Origin: G963674685 sp964591275
GTDB lineage: Bacteria; Lernaellota; Lernaellaia; JACKCT01
Length of the DNA stretch: 5,311 nt
Direction: 5' to 3'
NCBI GenBank assembly: GCA_964591275.1
Contig: CAZQAE010000138.1
Coordinates: 1 to 5,311 of the forward strand
The position numbers were made by a program, and so were the translations under genes. This document shows positions 1 to 4,381 of the stretch, piece after piece; positions within the stretch are counted from its first letter, which is position 1; each line of letters opens with the position of its first letter. Under the pieces are notes generated by a model. It saw only the letters and a list, made by a program, of their open reading frames with translations. It was not told the origin of the DNA and did no database searches.

Positions 1-2
1 CC

Positions 3-251
3 TGGCCGGAAGCCGCCCTGGAGAAACGGAGAAAGCTGGAGAGGGAAGACTATCTAAAAATGAAGATGCGGGAGGTCCGGAGAATAATGAATCGGCATCT
101 AACTCCCCGGCAGAAGGAATGTCTCATTCTCCACTACCTCGAAAGGTACAGCCAGGATAAAATCGGCGAACTCCTCCATATTCACCAGACCACTGTTTCC
201 CAGCATATCCGGTATGCTCTTAAGAAAATCCGCCGAATTTATGATAATTGA
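3..251 (+). CDS. Sigma-70 region 4-like helix-turn-helix protein, C-terminal part (partial)
   Basis: The frame is open to the left edge. Although an ATG exists at 60, codons upstream of it read a charged helix (WPEAALEKRRKLEREDYLK) without a stop, so the gene probably starts outside the window. The last 50 residues, beginning LTPRQKECLILHYLERYSQ and continuing through KIGELLHIHQTTVSQHI to KKIRRIYDN, match the pattern of sigma-70 region 4 and LuxR-type helix-turn-helix domains: a 'LTPRQ...ILHYLE' first helix, then a 'QDKIGELLHIHQTTVSQHI' turn and recognition helix, then a basic tail. Standalone proteins of this kind occur in phages, mobile elements and small regulators, and the domain contacts DNA. 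No sigma region 2 is visible because the N-terminus is missing, so this could be a full sigma factor or a small HTH protein. The gene ends with TGA and is followed by the toxin-antitoxin promoter region, with no obvious terminator between. Confidence 0.75.
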   Translation, partial: WPEAALEKRRKLEREDYLKMKMREVRRIMNRHLTPRQKECLILHYLERYSQDKIGELLHIHQTTVSQHIRYALKKIRRIYDN

Positions 252-295
252 GCTTTTCCCCCTTTGTTCCGATGCAAAAATAATCATTTTTTTTC

Positions 296-323
296 TTGCT
301 ATTCTGTCAAGATACGCAATAAT
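296..323 (+). promoter_or_regulatory. Candidate sigma-70 promoter for the toxin-antitoxin operon
   Basis: A TTGCTA hexamer at 296-301 and AATAAT at 318-323 are separated by 16 bases, close to the sigma-70 pattern TTGACA-17-TATAAT. The stretch lies in an AT-rich intergenic region about 65 bases upstream of the toxin start codon. The -35 element coincides with the left arm of an inverted repeat, as expected for an autoregulated operon. It is predicted from sequence only. Confidence 0.4.
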
Positions 324-340
324 AGTTGCCAGGATAGCAA
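296..340 (+). promoter_or_regulatory. Inverted repeat, likely operator for the XRE antitoxin
   Basis: The left arm TTGCTATTCTG (296-306) and right arm CAGGATAGCAA (330-340) are reverse complements with one mismatch in 11 bases, separated by 23 bases. The arms flank the candidate -10 element and the left arm overlaps the -35 element. Two half-sites about three helical turns apart around a promoter fit a dimeric or tetrameric XRE-family regulator repressing its own operon, as is known for HigA-type antitoxins. The assignment to the downstream regulator is inferred from position. Confidence 0.5.
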
Positions 341-386
341 TTAAGAACCTGAAATCAGGCTAAATATTCATCAGGGACGGTAGAAA

Positions 387-749
387 ATGTGGTATACTGA
401 AGATGGGGAAGCAATCCGATCAGGCTTTAAGAAAGTAAGTAGGAATCATCCTGAAGAGTATGCGGCTTGCTTCGCGAATTTAGATAAGGTCCTCACAATT
501 TTAAATAATGGCAATAAGGTTAGAGGATTTAAGGTCGGTTTTTTTAGACCGGAAGGTAACGGTCTATATAGAATCGGTCAGACTGGGGTTAAAGATTCAA
601 AAGAAGTTCGTCTTTATGTTTATCCTGATACAGAGAGCGAAATAATGTATGTTTTAGCTATGGGCACAAAAGAATCCCAAAAAAACGATATAAAAGAAGC
701 TAAGAAAAAGACAAAAAAGATTAAAGTCGCGAAAAAGGAGAATAACTGA
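387..749 (+). CDS. RelE/HigB-like putative toxin
   Basis: This is a 120-residue basic protein. Its central and C-terminal part reads like the RelE/HigB (Gp49-like) mRNA-interferase fold: a strand region around residues 44-65 (VRGFKVGFFRPEGNGLYRIG), then RLYVYPD at 75-81, then YVLAMGTKESQKNDI at 88-102, followed by a Lys-rich helix. The late 'hydrophobic strand, K-S-Q-K, then basic helix' ending is typical of HigB/RelE proteins, which cut mRNA at the ribosome. The catalytic residues cannot be fixed without alignment. The start is ATG 387 because an in-frame TAG sits immediately before (381-383) and AGGGA at 373-377 can serve as ribosome binding site. The stop codon overlaps the start of the XRE gene by one base, giving toxin-first order as in higBA. 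The N-terminal 40 residues look unusual for a compact HigB and may be an added helical segment. Toxin activity is inferred. Confidence 0.65.
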   Translation: MWYTEDGEAIRSGFKKVSRNHPEEYAACFANLDKVLTILNNGNKVRGFKVGFFRPEGNGLYRIGQTGVKDSKEVRLYVYPDTESEIMYVLAMGTKESQKNDIKEAKKKTKKIKVAKKENN

Positions 750-1330
750 TGAAAAAGAAGCTAAAATCAGTTGCCGAAATTGCCGCTAATTTGGCGGGAG
801 ATGAAACAATAAAAGGCCGGGTGGACCGCGAGATACTGCGCAGTAGAATGGTCACAACATTGCTCCAATTTCGTATTCAGAAGGGGAAGACGCAGAAACA
901 GGTCGCCGAGTACATGGGGTGTGATCCGAGTAAAATATCAAAGATAGAAGCTGGGAATGATTTACAGCTCAAATGGATAGATATTATAGGGTATCTATCC
1001 GCTCTTGGCGTCAGTATTAATATCCTTTTTGAGGATCCTTCGATTCCGGCGGCTGGTCAGATCAAACAACACGTGTTTGCAATCCACAACCTTCTGGAAA
1101 AATTGGCGGGCATTGCTAAACAGGTCGGTGATGACACCCAGATTGTGGATAAAATACACCTATTTTATGGAGAAGTCCTACTCAATTTCCTTAGCAAATT
1201 CGGAGATAGCTACAAGAAATTATTACCTTTTGTGAAATTCGATAATGCCGAACTGCCGGAATCTACTTCTATGGCAAAAGGTTCTCGGAAAAAAGAAAAG
1301 GCTAAACAGGATTCTTTAGCTGCGTGCTAA
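749..1330 (+). CDS. XRE-family HTH regulator, putative HigA-like antitoxin
   Basis: This 193-residue protein has an XRE/Cro-CI helix-turn-helix at about residues 34-92. The core TQKQVAEYMGCDPSKISKIE spans residues 48-67, followed by WIDIIGYLSALGVSINILF. It is translationally coupled to the toxin: the sequence TGATG holds the toxin stop and this start, and AAGGAG at 735-740 lies 8 bases upstream. An antitoxin of this type would neutralise the toxin and, through the HTH, repress the operon at the inverted repeat at 296-340. HigA proteins are usually near 100 residues. Here an extra roughly 90-residue, mostly helical C-terminal region (about 104-170, with a charged tail to 193) follows the HTH, and I do not recognise it. 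That region may bind the toxin or sense a ligand. The gene is AT-rich compared with the genes right of the gap, in keeping with a mobile stress module. Confidence 0.75.
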   Translation: MKKKLKSVAEIAANLAGDETIKGRVDREILRSRMVTTLLQFRIQKGKTQKQVAEYMGCDPSKISKIEAGNDLQLKWIDIIGYLSALGVSINILFEDPSIPAAGQIKQHVFAIHNLLEKLAGIAKQVGDDTQIVDKIHLFYGEVLLNFLSKFGDSYKKLLPFVKFDNAELPESTSMAKGSRKKEKAKQDSLAAC

Positions 1331-1343
1331 TGCAACAACTTCC

Positions 1344-1526
1344 ATGGGATTCAATGAGATACGGCACTCACTGGAGGTTCCACGGGAGGTGAAGAGAGGA
1401 AACTCGACCTCAAAGAAAATTCGTCTGGGAGTGACGCTCGGGGAGGTCCTTCTTTTAGCCGCCATAATCCAAAGTGGTTACACTCTGGGAAAATGCGGGA
1501 TTTTTTTTGCGGCAATATTTAATTGA
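1344..1526 (+). CDS. Small hypothetical protein with a hydrophobic C-terminal half (doubtful)
   Basis: A 60-codon ORF starts 13 bases after the antitoxin stop. Its N-terminal half is polar and basic. Its C-terminal half (LGEVLLLAAIIQSGYTLGKC, then GIFFAAIFN) could form one membrane segment. There is no convincing ribosome binding site before ATG 1344, and I recognise no family. It may be a chance ORF, or the start of something disturbed by the nearby scaffold gap. The reading frame does close with TAA before the gap, so it is not truncated by it. Confidence 0.25.
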   Translation: MGFNEIRHSLEVPREVKRGNSTSKKIRLGVTLGEVLLLAAIIQSGYTLGKCGIFFAAIFN

Positions 1527-1547
1527 CATTTCTTGACTTCCTCAACG

Positions 1548-1557
1548 NNNNNNNNNN
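1548..1557. other. Assembly gap (10 Ns)
   Basis: Ten consecutive N characters mark a scaffold join. The true distance and sequence are unknown, so gene order across this point rests on read-pair linking rather than on contiguous sequence. TTGACA at 1523-1528 and TTGACT at 1533-1538 lie just left of the gap and could be -35 elements whose -10 falls in or near it. Confidence 0.95.
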
Positions 1558-1607
1558 AGTTCGGGCTAGATCCAGCCTCCTTTTCAGGAGAAATAACATT
1601 TAAAAAC

Positions 1608-1621
1608 GTTCGGTAGCGAAC
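1608..1621 (+). promoter_or_regulatory. Small hairpin directly upstream of the ribosome binding site
   Basis: GTTCG (1608-1612) and CGAAC (1617-1621) form a perfect 5-bp stem with a GTAG loop. It ends at the base before AAGGAG (1622-1627), the ribosome binding site of the exported hydrolase gene. It may be a leader stem or a short operator. It is too small to call a known riboswitch and could be chance. Confidence 0.25.
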
Positions 1622-1635
1622 AAGGAGTCGGTACA

Positions 1636-3645
1636 ATGAAGAGAAGTTTTTTCCATATTATAAGACTGTCGGCGGGAGCCCTGGCATTTCTACTGGCCCT
1701 GGGCGCCGGGGCTGTCTCGGCACAACAATTTCGTACTCAAACGGATGGCGGCCTGGGTCCGATGGATCCGGACGAGATGCGGATAACGTTTATGGGGACG
1801 TCCTTCCTGCCCCGCCTCTCCCAAGAATCCAACAGCATTTTTATCGAGTGCGGCGAGGACGGCAGCTTTGTCTTCGACTGCGGCAGCGGGGTGGTCTCCA
1901 AGTATATCTCCATGGGGGTGGCCTACTCGCAGATGGACAAGATATTTATTACCCACCTGCACGGCGATCATATGAGCGACCTAATGTTCATCTATCTCTT
2001 CGGGCCATCAGGCGACCGGCTAACCGATCTCCACGTCTGGGGACCGACCGGCCCCACGGAGGCGGACGGGATAACCTCGTTCTGCCAACACCTCTACGAG
2101 ATGACCTACTGGCACCGGGAGAGCTTCAGCTTCCTTCCCACCGGACTCAAGAACGGCCAGGACGGGTACAATCTTGTGCCCCACGAATGCTCCTACGAGG
2201 AAGCCATGCAATCCATCATCGCCGGCAACGATCCCCCCGTTGCCTACGATAGCAACAATGTGAAGATCAGCTACTTCCCCATGATTCACGACCGCGACGG
2301 AGCCCTCGCCTACAAACTGGAGTGGCGGGGCCTGAAGATGATCTTCTCCGGCGACTCCCTTCCCAATAACCTGATGATCGACCAGGCGCAGGATATTGAC
2401 GTTTTGATTCACGAACTCACCCTCTCCCCGGAAGTCTGGGCGCAGAAAAACTCCGGTCTCACTCCCGATCCGAATAATACAGTCTGGGTGGGAGCGGTGA
2501 GCAAAGCCAGGTTGATCCAGAACGCCTCCCATACCCCGGCACGGGCCTTTGGCTACATCCTCAGCCGGACCAACCCCCGCCTCGGTATCGCCACTCATTT
2601 CCAGAACCAGAGCGACACCATCGGGGCGGTAAAGGATGATATCAGCGTCTTCTATCCCTATAATGACTCGGCCGATCCTCCTGAGGTCCTCCTGGCCATC
2701 GACTGTATGGTGATCAATGTCCCGGTGGACAAGGGCCAGCCGATCCGGTGGTATCAGGCCGACCCCGACCCCAATGCGTTCCAGACCGTTGCCAAATGGT
2801 ACAGCCCGGACGAGTTGGCGGATCCCAAGTACCCCGGCAACCGGGACCAGTTCAGCCCTTGGCTCAAGGATCTGATCATCAACCCGCAGATATACAATCC
2901 CTCTCCCGCCGGAGACTCCGGGGACTACGACGGCGACGGGACCAGCGACATCGCCGTCTTCCGGACAACTTCCGGACTCTGGGCAATCCGGGGGGTTAGC
3001 CAGTTCTACTACGGGTCGGGATCGGAGCTCCCGATACCGGGAGACTACAACGGGGACGGAAAGACCGAAGCCGCAATTTACCGGGGACAGTCCGGCCTCT
3101 GGGCGGTCCGGGGCCTGACCCGGACATACTTTGGCACCCCGTCCGACGTGCCGGTGGCCCGAGACTACAACGGCGATGGGAAGACCGATGTCGCGGTCTT
3201 CCGGGGTGCTTCCGGGCTCTGGGCGATCAGGGGGATAAGCCGGCTTTATTTCGGGAAGGCCGGGGACATCCCCGTGCCCGGTTACTACAGCGGCGGCCCG
3301 GCCGACATCGCCGTCTTCCGCCCCCCCACCAGGCTGTGGGCGGTCCGGGACCTCTCCCGATTCTACTTCGGAACCACCAGCTCTGACCTGCCCGTGCCGG
3401 GGAATTACAGCGGCACCGGATTCTGGCAGGCGGCAGTCTTTCCTTATTCGGACGGCTTTTGGAAGATCCGGGGGGTAACCCAAACCTATTTCGGCGCCTA
3501 TGATGACAAACCGCTATCCGGTAAATTCGCCGGCGACGGTGCTGATCGGTTTGGGATTTTCAGGAGCGGCGAAGGACTCTGGGCGGTGAATGGGACAACC
3601 CGGATTTATTTCGGCAACTTTGACGACGTCCCAGCGACGAGGTAG
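1636..3645 (+). CDS. Exported metallo-beta-lactamase-fold hydrolase with six C-terminal FG-GAP-like repeats
   Basis: The protein has 669 residues. Residues 1-29 form a Sec signal peptide: a basic start, a hydrophobic core LSAGALAFLLALGAGA, and a VSA|QQ cleavage site. Residues about 48-365 are a metallo-beta-lactamase domain of the tRNase Z/arylsulfatase-like branch. Likely metal ligands are H107, H109, D111 and H112 in HLHGDH, H218 (MIHDRDG), D240 (FSGD), with H299 (ASHTPA) and H321 (THF) as further candidates. The opening ITFMGTSFLPRLSQESNS and FDCGSGVVSKY resemble, from memory, proteins annotated as GntH-like MBL hydrolases; the substrate here is unknown. Residues 366-429 are a linker. Residues 430-669 are exactly six 40-residue repeats, the first with DYDGDGTSD, consistent with Ca-binding beta-propeller-type blades. 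The start is supported by AAGGAG (1622-1627) eight bases before ATG and by the signal peptide. It is probably secreted or surface-held, acting outside the cytoplasm. Confidence 0.85.
   Translation: MKRSFFHIIRLSAGALAFLLALGAGAVSAQQFRTQTDGGLGPMDPDEMRITFMGTSFLPRLSQESNSIFIECGEDGSFVFDCGSGVVSKYISMGVAYSQMDKIFITHLHGDHMSDLMFIYLFGPSGDRLTDLHVWGPTGPTEADGITSFCQHLYEMTYWHRESFSFLPTGLKNGQDGYNLVPHECSYEEAMQSIIAGNDPPVAYDSNNVKISYFPMIHDRDGALAYKLEWRGLKMIFSGDSLPNNLMIDQAQDIDVLIHELTLSPEVWAQKNSGLTPDPNNTVWVGAVSKARLIQNASHTPARAFGYILSRTNPRLGIATHFQNQSDTIGAVKDDISVFYPYNDSADPPEVLLAIDCMVINVPVDKGQPIRWYQADPDPNAFQTVAKWYSPDELADPKYPGNRDQFSPWLKDLIINPQIYNPSPAGDSGDYDGDGTSDIAVFRTTSGLWAIRGVSQFYYGSGSELPIPGDYNGDGKTEAAIYRGQSGLWAVRGLTRTYFGTPSDVPVARDYNGDGKTDVAVFRGASGLWAIRGISRLYFGKAGDIPVPGYYSGGPADIAVFRPPTRLWAVRDLSRFYFGTTSSDLPVPGNYSGTGFWQAAVFPYSDGFWKIRGVTQTYFGAYDDKPLSGKFAGDGADRFGIFRSGEGLWAVNGTTRIYFGNFDDVPATR
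2923..3642 (+). repeat. Six tandem 120-bp units encoding 40-residue FG-GAP-like repeats
   Basis: The units start at 2923, 3043, 3163, 3283, 3403 and 3523. Each encodes 40 residues without length change: a Ca-loop-like start (DYDGDGTSD, DYNGDGKTE, DYNGDGKTD), then IAVFR, then SGLWA[IV]RG, then [ST]RxYFG, then a [DE]xPVPG-like end. The DxDGDG motif is intact in units 1-3. It is lost in unit 4 (YYSGGPAD) and unit 5 (NYSGTGFWQ), and is partial in unit 6 (KFAGDGADR). The last unit ends DDVPATR before the stop, like the terminal unit of the convergent gene. Confidence 0.9.
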
Positions 3646-3687
3646 GGGGGAGGAAAAAAGGGGTTCCCAGTGAGGTGTCTACGGTGA

Positions 3688-3897
3688 TGTGATCGTCGTT
3701 TTCGGGCCATCGCACGGTTTTATTTCGGACAACAGTTCGACTGGCCACTCTGGGGCCATTACCGGTTTTATTACGGTCGCTTCGGGAACATCCTGGCCGA
3801 GGCGGCAGTCTTCTGTCCCGCCACCGGCCTCTGGGCGGTGCGGGGAGTAACCCGGGCCTACTTCGGTATCTCCGGTGACATTGTGGTGATTAAATAG
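3688..3897 (+). pseudogene. Decayed C-terminal fragment of a third repeat-domain gene
   Basis: After the hydrolase stop (TAG 3643-3645), the same frame runs through a low-complexity G/A-rich stretch and a TGA (3685-3687). It then reads repeat-family sequence to TAG at 3895-3897: FRAIARFYFG, LWGHYRFYYG, AAVFCPATGLWAVRG, VTRAYFGISGDIVVIK. Three R-x-Y-[FY]-G motifs fall within about 66 codons, whereas intact units repeat every 40, so internal sequence has been deleted while the frame stayed open. The last 40 codons (3775-3894) are the best preserved and end GDIVVIK, matching the natural ends GDIPITR and DDVPATR of the two intact genes. There is no start codon or ribosome binding site. I read it as the tail of a lost paralogue or a recombination leftover, not as an expressed gene. 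Confidence 0.75.
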
Positions 3898-3912
3898 AAT
3901 CTGTCTGAAGGG

Positions 3913-3953
3913 AGAAAAGGGCGGATCTGCAACCCGTGGAGCCGCCCTTTTCT
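3913..3953. terminator. Bidirectional intrinsic terminator
   Basis: A perfect 12-bp stem is formed by AGAAAAGGGCGG (3913-3924) and CCGCCCTTTTCT (3942-3953) with a 17-base loop. The G/C-rich inner half and the A/T outer half give a T-run on either strand, the usual form of a terminator between convergent genes. It lies 16 bases after the remnant's stop and overlaps the stop codon of the minus-strand HTH gene. Confidence 0.75.
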
Positions 3954-4332
3954 ATTCCACTTGGGTTGAGGAGATTAGTGTTCTCAAACTGCGCTCGGTG
4001 ATCTTCCTGGAGGGCAAGGGATCACCCATCCGAATCACGGATTCTTTGATCTTCGGGGACAGTTTAAGCAGTCTCAAATACTGGTTGACCCGAGCTCTGG
4101 AAACACCAAGTCTCCGGGCGAGAGCGGATTGAGAAGGGTAATCCCCGCTCTCCAGCATATTTTTCCATTCCAGTGCCAGAAAAAGCGGGTTCCGACAAGT
4201 CCGGGATGGTTTACGCTTGCCTATCTTTTCCCCTCTTCGAGACGGCAGCAGCACAAAGACCACCCGAAAAGTTCTGCCTATTGACTTGTCCGGGGAGTGA
4301 AAAAGCCGACCCATATGAGTCGGCTTTTTCAT
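3952..4332 (-). CDS. ParB/KorB-like helix-turn-helix protein (start uncertain)
   Basis: The longest frame has 126 codons. A clear helix-turn-helix lies at residues 67-91: SQSALARRLGVSRARVNQYL then RLLKL. It is preceded by NPLFLALEWKNMLESGDYP and followed by a region MGDPLPSRKITERSLRTLI, the arrangement of ParB/KorB-type DNA-binding domains. The N-terminal part has a basic stretch, LPSRRGEKIGKRKPSR (29-44). No ParB nuclease-like N-terminal domain is present, so it is not a full ParB. From memory, short proteins of this form are often found near serine recombinase genes, but no recombinase is seen here. The ATG at 4330-4332 and the next one seven codons in both lie within a 12-bp hairpin (4299-4330), and neither has a ribosome binding site. 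The true start is therefore probably further inside, for example GTG at 4263, or the gene is a 5'-truncated relic. Confidence 0.6.
   Translation of the reverse strand: MKKPTHMGRLFHSPDKSIGRTFRVVFVLLPSRRGEKIGKRKPSRTCRNPLFLALEWKNMLESGDYPSQSALARRLGVSRARVNQYLRLLKLSPKIKESVIRMGDPLPSRKITERSLRTLISSTQVE
4299..4330. terminator. Intrinsic terminator downstream of the minus-strand repeat gene
   Basis: GAAAAAGCCGAC (4299-4310) and GTCGGCTTTTTC (4319-4330) pair perfectly over 12 bases with an 8-base loop. The stem gives a run of five Ts on either strand. On the minus strand it lies about 52 bases after the stop of the repeat-domain gene, so it most likely ends that transcript. It coincides with the nominal first codons of the HTH gene, which argues against that start. 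Confidence 0.75.
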
Positions 4333-4381
4333 TTTGAGCTAGTCTTCTGCCGCAGAGTTTTCTAGACAGAATAAGGTGCTA

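Noticed and set aside
1005..1235. A 76-codon plus-strand frame inside the antitoxin gene
   Set aside because: It is an out-of-frame shadow within the XRE gene, with no ribosome binding site or domain.
1330..1392. A 20-codon ORF starting in the antitoxin stop (TAATG)
   Set aside because: It is very short, has no recognisable features, and the overlap is easily due to chance.
1571..1590. Short inverted repeat CTCC...GGAG upstream of the hydrolase as a terminator
   Set aside because: The stem has only four or five base pairs and no T-run follows, so chance is likely.
2020..3483. A 487-codon open frame on the minus strand
   Set aside because: It is antisense to the well-supported exported hydrolase. 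Its Pro/Gly/Asp/Val-rich protein is the complement of the GC-rich repeat codons and shows no domain.
2923..3642. CRISPR-like array because of the regular 120-bp period
   Set aside because: The whole unit is coding and diverged at the DNA level, without short conserved repeats separated by unique spacers.
3643..3897. Stop-codon readthrough or selenocysteine at TGA 3685 extending the hydrolase
   Set aside because: Two stops would have to be read, the stretch between them is low-complexity and unlike the repeats, no recoding hairpin is evident, and the hydrolase already ends in a natural terminal unit.
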